Shown here one piece after another: positions 8,475 to 15,777 of a stretch of 34,009 nt of DNA. The notes under the pieces are model-generated. The model ran no database searches and was not told where the DNA came from. It worked only from the letters and a program-made list of their open reading frames with translations. The position numbers and the translations under genes were made by a program. The stretch's first letter is position 1. Each line of letters begins with the position of its first letter. Source of the stretch: Candidatus Rifleibacteriota bacterium (GTDB lineage Bacteria > Muiribacteriota > Ozemobacteria > Ozemobacterales > Ozemobacteraceae); assembly GCA_012517355.1 (NCBI GenBank), contig JAAYVD010000163.1, positions 1 through 34,009 on the forward strand. The letters run 5' to 3'.

Positions 8475-10166
8475 TCAGGACCCGGGGTGGTCCGGGCGAC
8501 CGAGGACTTCCAGGGCTTCGGCGGAAAGGTACATCACATCGAGTTGCCGATCCTGATCGAGAGCCGCCTTCCTCTGTTCCGCGGGGATCCGGGCGAGGGT
8601 GGCGGCGTCCAACCGGAGGCCGACCGCACCCTCAGGATCGCCGTCATCCACGTCGAAGACGGTGCCGGTGAACCCCCCGATGGGGAACCGGTGGTTGTCG
8701 GGGTCGAACATGCCGTCCTTCACCCTGACCCGGGCGCCCACCCGGATGGCCTCTTTGCGATGCGCGATACTGGCGTTTCGCGGCCCCCTCCGTGGCGGCA
8801 AAGGGGAAACCCTTCCGACATCGTGTCGGTCGGGCCCGGGCGGCTGGGGCGGGAGCGGCCCGTACAGGGGGAACCGGGCGAGGGCCGCGAGCCAGGCGTT
8901 GAACCGGTGGTGTTCCCCCATCGTCTCCCGTTTGAGCTCACGGCAGACGGCCTTCCAGGCGTCGCGGTCGCCGGGGGTCAGGACCCCGTGTTCGTGCAGG
9001 AAGTCGGCCAGGAGGGAGACCCCGGTCAGGGCCCCCAACCAGCGCGGCAGGCTGGGTTCCGACCGGGCCCGGCAGCGCGCTTCCAGGAAGCGCTTCAGGG
9101 CGTCGTGGTCGGGGCGGTAGACGTTTTTCACGACGCGCGATTCCGACAGCCGGAACAACAGGAAATCGGTCGCCTGGCCGCGCAGGAAATCGGCCGCGGA
9201 CCAGGGCACCCCGACGGTGTCGTGCAGGTGGCGCAGGAACGACCAGCTCTGCTCGCCGACCGCCTGGTCCGGGGCGGCGGCGGAGCCGGCCGCCGGGTTC
9301 CAGACGACCGGCGCGCCGAGGATCTTCCCGACCCCCTCCTCGGCATCGGCGAATTCCTGCGGCTGCATCTTCATGCCGACGTCGGCGTGCCAGGCGTCAA
9401 GGACCCGGCGCCGATCCTCGGCGGAGAGGGGATGTTCGAGGACGTCGCCGAGGGTGACCGAGCTGAACAAGCCCATGAGCCGGGTCTGGACCTCCAGGTC
9501 GAGGATGAGGCGGAGCCGGGGGGTGATGCGGCGGACGAGGTCCGCGAGGGGTTCCCGCCGGCCGGTCAGCAACAGGAATTCGGCGAACTGGAAGGTGGTC
9601 TCGAAGTCGCGCGCCGGGTCGGCCGCGACGAACCCGGACAGGATGGCCGTCAAGTCGGCTCGCCCCGCGGTCTCGGCCCACCAGTACAGGTTCAGGAAGA
9701 CGTTCGTTCCCCCTTTTCCGAACACGGCGGGGAAATCCCGGGCCAGCGCGCAGCTGGCTTCGATCAGCGTGGCGGGGGGTGTCCCGTCGGCGGGATCGGG
9801 GGACAGGAGATCTCTCAGTTCTTCGATGACCAGCTCGTCGAAGCATGCGGGCAGGGGGTCGTGTTTTTGCAGGAACTCCTGCAGCAGGGCCATCTTGCCT
9901 GCCGCCCCGTCTGCCTCACCCAGGGCCTTCTCGAGACGGTCGGCCTCCGCCTCCAGGGCGGGATCGGGCGGGGGCGGGGGATCCCGCCTGGCGCTCCCGG
10001 GGGCCCGCGGCTGGAACAGGCCGGCCCACCCGTCATCGGGATCCGGGCGCAGGTGTGAGGGAAGTTTTTCTTCCTGGCGCCGCTTCTCCTGGTGGGCGTC
10101 CCAACAGCACTTCTTGTATTTCTTCCCGCTGCCGCACGGGCACGGGTCATTCCTGCCTGATTCCAT
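8475..10166 (-). CDS. SEC-C motif protein with C-terminal SH3-like domain
   Basis: The N-terminus is GRNDPCPCGSGKKYKKCC, a textbook SEC-C zinc motif (CxC-x8-CC), as found at the end of SecA and in many stand-alone proteins. The middle ~400 residues are helical and unrecognised. The last ~90 residues (GARVRVKDGMFDP, GGFTGTVFDV, MYLSAEALEVL) look like a small beta-barrel of KOW/SH3 type. ATG 10166 is used because the motif follows at once and GGAAG lies ~7 bases upstream; in-frame ATGs at 10178 and 10196 are alternatives. It is the first gene of the operon with the Snf2 ATPase, which starts 4 bases after its stop. About 27 residues near the start of the C-terminal domain are encoded by an in-frame dispersed repeat (8753-8834). 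Confidence 0.83.
   Translation of the reverse strand: MESGRNDPCPCGSGKKYKKCCWDAHQEKRRQEEKLPSHLRPDPDDGWAGLFQPRAPGSARRDPPPPPDPALEAEADRLEKALGEADGAAGKMALLQEFLQKHDPLPACFDELVIEELRDLLSPDPADGTPPATLIEASCALARDFPAVFGKGGTNVFLNLYWWAETAGRADLTAILSGFVAADPARDFETTFQFAEFLLLTGRREPLADLVRRITPRLRLILDLEVQTRLMGLFSSVTLGDVLEHPLSAEDRRRVLDAWHADVGMKMQPQEFADAEEGVGKILGAPVVWNPAAGSAAAPDQAVGEQSWSFLRHLHDTVGVPWSAADFLRGQATDFLLFRLSESRVVKNVYRPDHDALKRFLEARCRARSEPSLPRWLGALTGVSLLADFLHEHGVLTPGDRDAWKAVCRELKRETMGEHHRFNAWLAALARFPLYGPLPPQPPGPDRHDVGRVSPLPPRRGPRNASIAHRKEAIRVGARVRVKDGMFDPDNHRFPIGGFTGTVFDVDDGDPEGAVGLRLDAATLARIPAEQRKAALDQDRQLDVMYLSAEALEVLGRPDHPGS
8753..8834 (+). repeat. Multi-hairpin dispersed element inserted in frame in the SEC-C gene
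   Basis: This segment begins CTTTGCGATGCGCGATAC and ends CCGACATCGTGTCGGTCGG. It matches the reverse complement of the tandem units at 33852-34009, including the CGTTTCGCG, GTGGCGGCAAAGGGG and CCGACATCGTGTCGG blocks. Inside the SEC-C gene it is read without a stop, giving RHDVGRVSPLPPRRG and RNASIAHRK between the helical middle and the SH3-like end. Its low similarity to any protein and its identity to intergenic repeats show it is an insertion. Confidence 0.8.
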
Positions 10167-10196
10167 GATCACTTCCATGGATTGCTCGCCGATCAT

Positions 10197-10647
10197 TCAC
10201 GGGTGCGAGGATACCAGGGAACATCCCCGATGGCCACCCCCCCCCCCAGCAGGGCGAACGCAAACCTTGGAAACGGTGTCAGAGCGGAAGGAACTCGGCT
10301 CCTCCCGACCACCTCGCCAAGGCCACAGGCTCCTGGCCCCCCTTTTTTTCAAAGATCCGCATGAAGGCTTGCCGAAGGGGCTTTGCCCCTTCCCCCCACC
10401 AGGGCCGATGGCCCTGGACCCTTTCTGCTGGCGAGGTGAACGCTGACGCGTTCACCTCACGGAAGCTCCGCTTCGCGGTTCGTTAGCCCTGGACCGGACG
10501 GTAGCTTTTTTTGCTGCCTGCGGGACGCGGCGGTTCCGGGAGGCGGGCCGCCCGCGTCGCGGGCCGCCCAGGCCGTGCGTCTCGGTCAGGGGGTTCCGGG
10601 AACACGGCACATGACCGTCCGTGGCCTTCGGCCGGCGCGTGGGAGAA
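10197..10647. other. Non-coding gap with a multi-hairpin cluster
   Basis: There is no recognisable gene in this ~450-base gap between the AbiEii-type gene and the SEC-C operon. It holds the hairpin cluster described separately (10374-10474), T-runs at 10343-10349 and 10506-10512, a GC palindrome near 10542-10568 (GCGGGCCGCCCGC followed by GGGCCGCCC), and a copy of the CCGTCCGTGGCCTTCGGC motif at 10616-10633. It must contain or precede the promoter of the SEC-C operon, but I cannot assign one. Confidence 0.6.
10374..10474. repeat. Cluster of four consecutive perfect hairpins
   Basis: Four perfect stems follow each other: GAAGGGGC/GCCCCTTC (10374-10392, loop TTT), CCAGGGCC/GGCCCTGG (10399-10417, loop GAT), GAGGTGAACGC/GCGTTCACCTC (10433-10458, loop TGAC) and GAAGC/GCTTC (10462-10474, loop TCC). 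The half-motif CCCTGGACC recurs at 10487-10495. The pattern resembles mosaic intergenic palindromic elements of other high-GC bacteria. A role in mRNA 3'-end formation or shielding of the flanking operons is possible. Confidence 0.8.
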
Positions 10648-11286
10648 TCAGGCCGGGCAGCTCAGGAGGGCGTCGAACCAGGTCCGTTCCCGGGCCCGGA
10701 AAAAGGCTTTGACCTGAGCCCAGGTCGTGCCGTCCAGGCTGATGGGTTCCGGATCCGGCTCGGCATCCTCGAAGAAGAACAGGGAGCGGAGAATGTGGTA
10801 GCAGTTGATCTTCCGTTCACCGTATTTGTCGAGGAACCACCCCTTGACCTGCTCCGGGTCCGAGGTCTGCATGATCTTGTAGAGGTCGTAGAAGTCCTTC
10901 TTCGTTCCCCGCTGGGAGATGGCCACGACCTTCATGGCGGCGATGTCGGGGACCGCCGCCAGCATGAGCCCGTCCCCGGGAACCGGCGGGCTGATCCAAC
11001 GATAGGGATACCGGAGAAACGAAGCCTTGGCTTCCCCGAACCTGACGTGGAGGGTGCCCTCCTCGAGGGAGACCGTCGTTCCGCCGAGTTCCAGCAGGGT
11101 CTGCTCCAGGAGCTCCGGCCGAAAATCCTGGGTCGTGAAGAAATCCAGGTCGAAGCTCCGGCGATGGCCCACCTGAACCGCCAGGGCAGTACCACCGGCC
11201 AGGACAAAGGGCCCCGTGACCGCCGGCCGATCCGCCAACTGGCGCCAGAGCCCCTGCAACCCGGGGGTCAGGACTTCCGCAAACAC
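10648..11286 (-). CDS. AbiEii/AbiGII-type nucleotidyltransferase (toxin)
   Basis: The 212-residue protein has FVLAGGTALA (27-36), HRRSFDLDFF (41-50) with the GG...DxD nucleotidyltransferase pattern, and the second family motif MKVVAISQRGTKKDFYDLY (118-136). These define the DUF1814/AbiEii toxin family, DNA-polymerase-beta-like enzymes; studied homologues add nucleotides to tRNA. GTG 11286 is chosen because GAGGA lies 6 bases upstream and the start falls inside the 3' end of the antitoxin gene (19-base overlap), the usual coupled arrangement. A longer frame from 11409 adds only shadow sequence of the antitoxin. Together with the upstream gene it forms a putative toxin-antitoxin or abortive-infection module. 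Confidence 0.85.
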   Translation of the reverse strand: MFAEVLTPGLQGLWRQLADRPAVTGPFVLAGGTALAVQVGHRRSFDLDFFTTQDFRPELLEQTLLELGGTTVSLEEGTLHVRFGEAKASFLRYPYRWISPPVPGDGLMLAAVPDIAAMKVVAISQRGTKKDFYDLYKIMQTSDPEQVKGWFLDKYGERKINCYHILRSLFFFEDAEPDPEPISLDGTTWAQVKAFFRARERTWFDALLSCPA

Positions 11287-11528
11287 GTCACTTCCTCGCT
11301 CGGGATGCCGAAATGGACGGCCCAGAAGGTCGCCGTCTTGCGGTCGAGGCGGCGGCTGGCCCGGACCGCGCCGACGATCGCCTCTTCGTCGAAGGCCCCG
11401 AGCAGCCACCGGAGATCTTCGGGCCGACCGAACTGCAGCACCCGCTCGATGACGAAGCGGGCATGCTTTTTCAGGTCCAGGGTTTGCGGGTCGACGTCCC
11501 AGAAAAGGGCCCGGGGAAGCGTGGTCAT
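11268..11528 (-). CDS. DUF6922-like antitoxin partner of the AbiEii-type toxin
   Basis: The 86-residue product reads ALFWDVDPQTLDLKKHARFV, then IERVLQFGRPEDLRWLLGAF and ends with a helix before a TGA inside the toxin start region. The pattern W/F-DVDP...LD...H..FVIERVL...G..ED.RWL is that of small proteins (DUF6922) regularly found just upstream of AbiEii-type genes. ATG 11528 has GGAGG 6 bases upstream; an ATG seven codons earlier (11549) is less likely. It probably represses the pair and neutralises the downstream toxin, by analogy with AbiEi/AbiEii. I see no separate DNA-binding motif. Confidence 0.75.
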   Translation of the reverse strand: MTTLPRALFWDVDPQTLDLKKHARFVIERVLQFGRPEDLRWLLGAFDEEAIVGAVRASRRLDRKTATFWAVHFGIPSEEVTCLRKS

Positions 11529-11744
11529 TGCACCCTCCAGCAGGACCATTCTATCACGGAGGGGAAATTCCTGGCATTTCCCAGGGATCGCACCCTACGG
11601 GGCCAGCGATCTTCCCTGGTCCTTTCCATCCTTCCCTGGATGCCGTCCGTGGCCTTCGGCTGGCGCCACGACGCGACATCGTGTCGCGGGCGCCGGCACT
11701 TGGCCGTCCGTGGCCTTCGGCTGGCGCCAGGAAGCGGCAGCGTG
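11529..11744. repeat. Duplicated CCGTCCGTGGCCTTCGGC element
   Basis: Two copies lie in tandem about 61 bases apart: CCGTCCGTGGCCTTCGGC at about 11643 and 11704, each followed by TGGCGCCA. A third copy is near 10616. After the first copy comes a perfect hairpin CGCGACA-TCG-TGTCGCG (~11673-11689) flanked by GGCGCC boxes. The hairpin core GACATCGTGTC is shared with the multi-hairpin element at 8753 and 33852. The rest of this gap, between the antitoxin start and the stop of the cysteine-rich gene, shows no gene. Confidence 0.65.
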
Positions 11745-13142
11745 TCAGTCGGGGTCGTGGCCGTCGGTGCCGGTGGCCTGGCGGCGGTCGTCGGTGCCGG
11801 GGCGGCCGAACAGGCGCCGGAAGGAAGCCTTGAGACGGCTGAACAGGGAAAGGGCGTAGCTTTCTTCCGTGTGCAGGAGCGGGTGATCGGGCTCGACCTG
11901 CCGCACGAGGTCGAGGAACCGCTTGGCCACGGCCGGTTTCTGCTGGCGGGCGTAGTACCGGCTGGCCACCTGGCAGACCGCCACCAGTTCGGAGACGTGG
12001 AACACCTTGCGCCCGGGGAAGATGCGCGGCAGCAAAAAGCCGCCGCCGACCACGCCCGGCACCTCCTGGTCGCGGTCGGCCCGCATCAGGGCCATGGCCC
12101 AGTCGCACCGGGCGAACAGGTAGTCCGGGCAGGCGCGGTAGTTCTCTTCGGCCAACCGGGCGGCTTCGGCCTCGTCCCCCCCGGCCCCGGCCAGTTGCCC
12201 CAGGAAGTGCACCAGAACCGGGTTGCCTGGGTAGTCCGCCAGCCACTTTTCGAGCATCCGGCGGGCGGCGGCCGGGTCGGTTTCGAGAAGGTCGCGGACC
12301 TCGGGGTGTCGGACCAGGGGCGGGGGGTTGCGGTCGATGAGGCCGGGAATCGGGGGCTGGAAGCGGATCTCGTATTTCTCCAGAACCAGGGAATCCAGTG
12401 ACGGTTCTTCGCCGTCGAACGCTTCGAGCAGGTATGCCCGCTGCTCTCCGGCGTCAGGGATCTGGCCTTCGAGCATGGTTTCCAGGTCTTCGGGGTCGTC
12501 ACCGCCGAACACGTCAGGGCTCTCGCGGTCTTCGGCATCGTCGTCCCCGTCATCGACCGCCGGGAGATACTCCCGGATGAACTTCAGGTAGGCGGCGGGT
12601 TCGGCGGGGTCGTGATGGTCGACCACCGACAGCAGGATGCGCTTGATGCCGCGCACGAGTCGGGCCCGCGAGCGTTCCGGCCACTCTTCGTCGGGATACG
12701 CCTCGCGGAGGCTGTCGAGCAACAGGCGGCCGGGCTGCGTGGCAGGTGGGGAAGGGGGCGCGGCTCCCTGGAACAACTCATCGGCCGGTGCGAGGTCGGC
12801 CAGCCACCGCTCGAGCCCCTGGCGGACGTCGCGGTCGTTCAGCCGTCCCGTCTGGTGCTCCACCCGCCGGATCACCCGTTCCAGGCCTTCGAGAAGGTCT
12901 TCCAGACCCAGGTGGGCGTACGCGAAACCCTGCAAACGGTCACGCAGCCGACTCCAATGGCGGGCTTCGTCCCGGGTGGCCTGGAACTGTTGGCCCTGGT
13001 CGAGGTGCGGGCATTCCCCGGGGCAGGCGAAACCGCGGGCCCGCTCCTGTCCGCAACATGCCGTGCAGATGAGGCCCCCGTGGCCAGGGCAGTTCCGCTT
13101 CCCTTTGCGGGTTCCACAAACCCGGCAGATCGTTCCCGCCAT
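11745..13142 (-). CDS. Eight-cysteine N-terminal zinc-finger, TPR-like protein
   Basis: This 465-residue protein starts MAGTICRVCGTRKGKRNCPG, and its first 45 residues hold C6, C9, C18, C26, C29, C30, C40 and C44, enough for two zinc sites. Residues ~60-190 are helical. A very acidic linker (VDDGDDDAEDRE) follows at about 235-265. The C-terminal ~200 residues contain TPR-like helical pairs (ARRMLEKWLADYPGNPVLVH, AARLAEENYRACPDYLFARC). I do not recognise a named family. ATG 13142 follows GGAGG at ~10 bases; a start at 13160 is possible, while the longer frame to 13262 crosses the likely promoter. It lies between the SWIM gene and the toxin-antitoxin pair on the same strand and adds to the zinc-protein theme of the island. 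Confidence 0.75.
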   Translation of the reverse strand: MAGTICRVCGTRKGKRNCPGHGGLICTACCGQERARGFACPGECPHLDQGQQFQATRDEARHWSRLRDRLQGFAYAHLGLEDLLEGLERVIRRVEHQTGRLNDRDVRQGLERWLADLAPADELFQGAAPPSPPATQPGRLLLDSLREAYPDEEWPERSRARLVRGIKRILLSVVDHHDPAEPAAYLKFIREYLPAVDDGDDDAEDRESPDVFGGDDPEDLETMLEGQIPDAGEQRAYLLEAFDGEEPSLDSLVLEKYEIRFQPPIPGLIDRNPPPLVRHPEVRDLLETDPAAARRMLEKWLADYPGNPVLVHFLGQLAGAGGDEAEAARLAEENYRACPDYLFARCDWAMALMRADRDQEVPGVVGGGFLLPRIFPGRKVFHVSELVAVCQVASRYYARQQKPAVAKRFLDLVRQVEPDHPLLHTEESYALSLFSRLKASFRRLFGRPGTDDRRQATGTDGHDPD

Positions 13143-13190
13143 CGTCTTCGCTCCTCCCATTGCAGCACATTCCAGCATTCGGCCTTTCCT

Positions 13191-13220
13191 TGTATAAACC
13201 AAGGAAACTTGACATGTCCA
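13191..13220 (-). promoter_or_regulatory. Possible sigma70-type promoter for the cysteine-rich gene
   Basis: On the minus strand TGGACA (13220-13215) and TATACA (13196-13191) are separated by 18 bases and lie about 50 bases upstream of the ATG at 13142. Each hexamer has one mismatch to TTGACA/TATAAT-like boxes or close to it. The region is locally AT-richer than its surroundings. Prediction by eye only. Confidence 0.35.
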
Positions 13221-13326
13221 GTGTCGAAGGAGCGTTGGGTGCCCACGGGCCGCCCGGGGCAACCGGCCTGGACTCGTCGGGGGGGTCTTCCCTGGAACAC
13301 GCCATGGGAAACCGGAAACCGCCGGT

Positions 13327-15336
13327 TCAGAGGAGGCCCCGCGAGCGGAGCCAGTCGGCGGTGGTGCGGGTGGTGGTGTATTCGCCGCGCCAGCCGGTGA
13401 TCTCCAGGTGCCCGGTGTCCAGGGCGCGTTGCACCGCGGCGTAGGGGATGCCGAGCGCGCGCAGGTCGGCCATCTTGAGGAGGCGGCGCGGCTGGCACAG
13501 GTCGAGTATCTTGCGGGACGGGGCCGCAGCCGGGGATGGAGCCGGTTTGGGGCGGGCCGGGGCCGCGGCCCGGCGGGGAGTGGGGCGAGCGGTGGAGCGG
13601 GCGGTGGCTGGAGCTTTGGCCTTGGCTCGGGGATTGGCGGGGCGGTTGGTAGAGCGGGAGGTGGAGCGGGCGGTGGCAGGGGCTTTGGCCTTGGCTCGGG
13701 GAGCAGTGGGGAGGTTGGTGGGGCGAGTGGTGGAGCGGACGGCGGGCGGCGGGGGCTGCCGCCCGGCGGGAGCCGGACGGTCGGTCGTCGACGGCCGGGT
13801 GGCCGCCTTCCCTGGGCCCGATGGTCGCGCGGCCGGGCTCGCCGGGGCCTTGCCGGTCGTTTCCCCGGCTTTCGGCGAAAGGGGAACGACCGGCGATCCC
13901 GTCGCCGGATTCGCCGCCACCGTTCCCGCCGACCGGCGGAGTTTCTCCACGACCCTCTTCAACGGCAGCCGGGTCGGCATTCCTGACCCCCGGGCCGTCG
14001 CCGGAGGGGCGGCCGTCCCCGCCCGACAGGCCGTCGGCAGGGCGCCCTTGCCCGCCGGGCGGGCGGGGGCGTGAGGGGCGGGGGCCTCCACATCGACGGG
14101 ACGGCCGGTGATGGGGTCGAACAGGGAAGCAACGAAGGCTTCGACGGGGGACGGTTCGCGGACCGGTTCCTTCGGCATGGGGGCAAAGCCGGAACCCGGG
14201 GCCGGCGGAACCGCCGCCCTGGGAGCGCCGGCGGCCGCGGCACCAGGAGCAGCGCTCTCGAAGCCGGCGGCGGTCGAGCCCGGCCGCCCCGCGGCCTTGG
14301 GGTCGATGGCACCCGGGACAGGCATGGCCGGAGTCCTGGACCTGCCGGAACCCGGGCCCTGTGCAGGCACGTTTGCGCCGCCGGAGCCGGCGGCGGCGCG
14401 CCTCCCCCCGGTCCCGGAGCTGACCGCAGCCGGGGCCGACCGGGCCGGAGCATCGGAGCGGCCGGAACCTGCGGCTGACGTTCCCGTGGCCGCCGTTCCC
14501 GTGGCCGCCGTTCCCGCGGCCGACCGGGTGGACAGCTCGATGCCAAACACGGCGCCGAGCTCCTGCACCGAAGCGCCGGCAAGCGTGTCTGGCGCCGGAC
14601 CGACGCCCGCGCCAGCCACCGGCACATCCAGCCCGGCGGTCGTGGCGGCGGCGGCGAACGCGGTGGGATCGATGCCGCGCAGGGTGAAGAACAGCTCGGG
14701 ATTCGCGTCGAACCGGACGCCGATGCCGTAGAGCACGGCGGCGACGTGCTTGCAGACGCTGGCGTGGTCGGGGCATGAGCACTGGAAATCGATGTCGCGG
14801 GGCTCGGGGAACAGCCCCCGCTTCGGCTCGGCGAGGATGTTCATGATGTTCCTGTCGAGCCTGCCGCTGAGCAGGTCGATGGTCGAGCCGATGTCGGCGG
14901 CACAGCGGTCGCACAGATCCTGCCGCCGGTCGGCCGCCAACGCCTTGATACGGATCTCGACTTTGTACAAGGAACTTCCCTGCACCAGGCCGCGCACCAC
15001 GCCCTCCCCGATCTGCAGGTCGATGACGGCGCCGCACCGAACGTAGGACCGGCCGCGGGGCAGCCGGTTGGCGTAATCGCCGAAATACTCGAGGTTGCGG
15101 CACCACGACAGGCCCCACCAGGTGTGGCAGATCTCGCGACCGGCCACCTCGATCGGGTGCAGGGCGCGGCCGCTCTTCCCCAGCTCGCGGGCGGCCTGTT
15201 CCGCGCGCTGCCGCTTCTCGGCGACCGAGACGTAGGGGCCGAACCCTCCGTAGCCGTAATCCCGATAGTTGTACCGGGAGGACGGGCGGGACGAGGAGCG
15301 GGAAGACCGGTAGCGCGACGAGGAATAGCGTGCCAT
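13327..15336 (-). CDS. SWIM zinc-finger protein with histone-like repeat tail
   Basis: Residues ~65-205 form the conserved part: GREICHTWWGLSWCRNLE, YVRCGAVIDLQIGEG and the SWIM finger CSCPDHASVCKH (C186, C188, C195, H197; CxCxnCxH). SWIM proteins of this type occur beside Swi2/Snf2 ATPases (the YwqB/YwqA pair of Bacillus). The partner ATPase is the next gene upstream here. The first 35 residues are Ser/Arg/Tyr-rich. Residues ~280-610 are low-complexity Ala/Pro/Thr/Lys, including AATGTAATGT repeats and a 23-residue tandem unit with PRAKAKAPATARST (~555-600) like a histone H1 tail. The last 60 residues (KILDLCQPRRLLKMADL onward) look like a folded helical domain. ATG 15336 gives the complete N-terminus. 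Expected role: DNA- or protein-binding subunit of the Snf2 ATPase. Confidence 0.85.
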   Translation of the reverse strand: MARYSSSRYRSSRSSSRPSSRYNYRDYGYGGFGPYVSVAEKRQRAEQAARELGKSGRALHPIEVAGREICHTWWGLSWCRNLEYFGDYANRLPRGRSYVRCGAVIDLQIGEGVVRGLVQGSSLYKVEIRIKALAADRRQDLCDRCAADIGSTIDLLSGRLDRNIMNILAEPKRGLFPEPRDIDFQCSCPDHASVCKHVAAVLYGIGVRFDANPELFFTLRGIDPTAFAAAATTAGLDVPVAGAGVGPAPDTLAGASVQELGAVFGIELSTRSAAGTAATGTAATGTSAAGSGRSDAPARSAPAAVSSGTGGRRAAAGSGGANVPAQGPGSGRSRTPAMPVPGAIDPKAAGRPGSTAAGFESAAPGAAAAGAPRAAVPPAPGSGFAPMPKEPVREPSPVEAFVASLFDPITGRPVDVEAPAPHAPARPAGKGALPTACRAGTAAPPATARGSGMPTRLPLKRVVEKLRRSAGTVAANPATGSPVVPLSPKAGETTGKAPASPAARPSGPGKAATRPSTTDRPAPAGRQPPPPAVRSTTRPTNLPTAPRAKAKAPATARSTSRSTNRPANPRAKAKAPATARSTARPTPRRAAAPARPKPAPSPAAAPSRKILDLCQPRRLLKMADLRALGIPYAAVQRALDTGHLEITGWRGEYTTTRTTADWLRSRGLL
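13510..13745 (-). repeat. Tandem coding repeats in the SWIM protein tail
   Basis: A 69-base unit encoding PRAKAKAPATARST plus ~9 variable residues occurs twice in full, with a partial third upstream. The encoded peptide is lysine-, arginine-, alanine- and proline-rich. A separate 15-base triplet repeat (GTTCCCGTGGCCGCC-type) occurs at about 14482-14520 in the same gene. Confidence 0.7.
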
Positions 15337-15777
15337 GGAAGTGCCTCTTTTTGGAAGGAATGAAGGGCGTCGTCTGGGGAATGATCGGAGGGCAGCCCCG
15401 GGGACGGGATCGGAGGAAAGGGCCTGACAAAGTCTCAGGAGGGTGGGGGCGAAGCTGATCAGCGAGCGCCGACCGAGGAAATGCTCGAAAACGCGGTCAG
15501 GGAATCATGACCTGGAGTGAAGTCGAGAACGCGGTCAGGGAACCATGACCTGGAGTCAATTCGAGAGGGCGGCCAGGGAATCATGACCGGGGTTGGGATC
15601 AAGAGCCTGATCGGGGAATGTTGACCACGGTTGGGACCGAGGACGGGAGAAGGGCACCCTGACCGAGGTCGGGATCGATGACGGGATCACGGGACCTGGA
15701 TCGGGAACGGGTCGCGGTCATGAGACCGCAGAACCAGGACAACAACGGCTTCTTGGACGATGATAGCAGATGCGCCG
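15337..15777. other. Gap between the Snf2 and SWIM genes, mostly tandem array
   Basis: This 441-base gap has no convincing gene. Most of it is the 38-bp array at 15485-15712. The remaining 15337-15484 is upstream of the SWIM start and should hold its promoter and ribosome site, but I see no clear boxes (GGAAG lies close to the start). Confidence 0.6.
15485..15712. repeat. 38-bp tandem array, about six decaying units
   Basis: Units start at 15485, 15523, 15561, 15599, 15637 and 15675, each exactly 38 bases. The first three share TCGARARSGCGGYCAGGGAA as outline and continue with YCATGACC. Later units diverge progressively but keep the ending GGTTGGGA or GGTCGGGA and the period. Units 1 and 2 contain the inverted repeat GGTCA...TGACC. 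There are no unique spacers, so it is not CRISPR. Confidence 0.85.

Noticed and set aside
5906-8671. 921-codon open frame on the plus strand across the RapA-like Snf2 gene
   Set aside because: It is antisense to a gene with all Snf2 motifs. Its composition is the usual Gly/Arg/Gln shadow of high-GC coding DNA and no protein family is recognisable.
10433-10458. 11-bp hairpin as an intrinsic terminator
   Set aside because: No T-run follows on either strand. It is better treated as part of the hairpin cluster.
12872-15430. 852-codon minus-strand frame overlapping the SWIM gene
   Set aside because: It is an alternative frame of the low-complexity SWIM tail, with Arg/Pro/His bias. The SWIM motif and the C-terminal domain lie in the other frame.
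15485-15712. CRISPR array
   Set aside because: Units are contiguous with no unique spacers, they decay progressively, and no cas gene is nearby.
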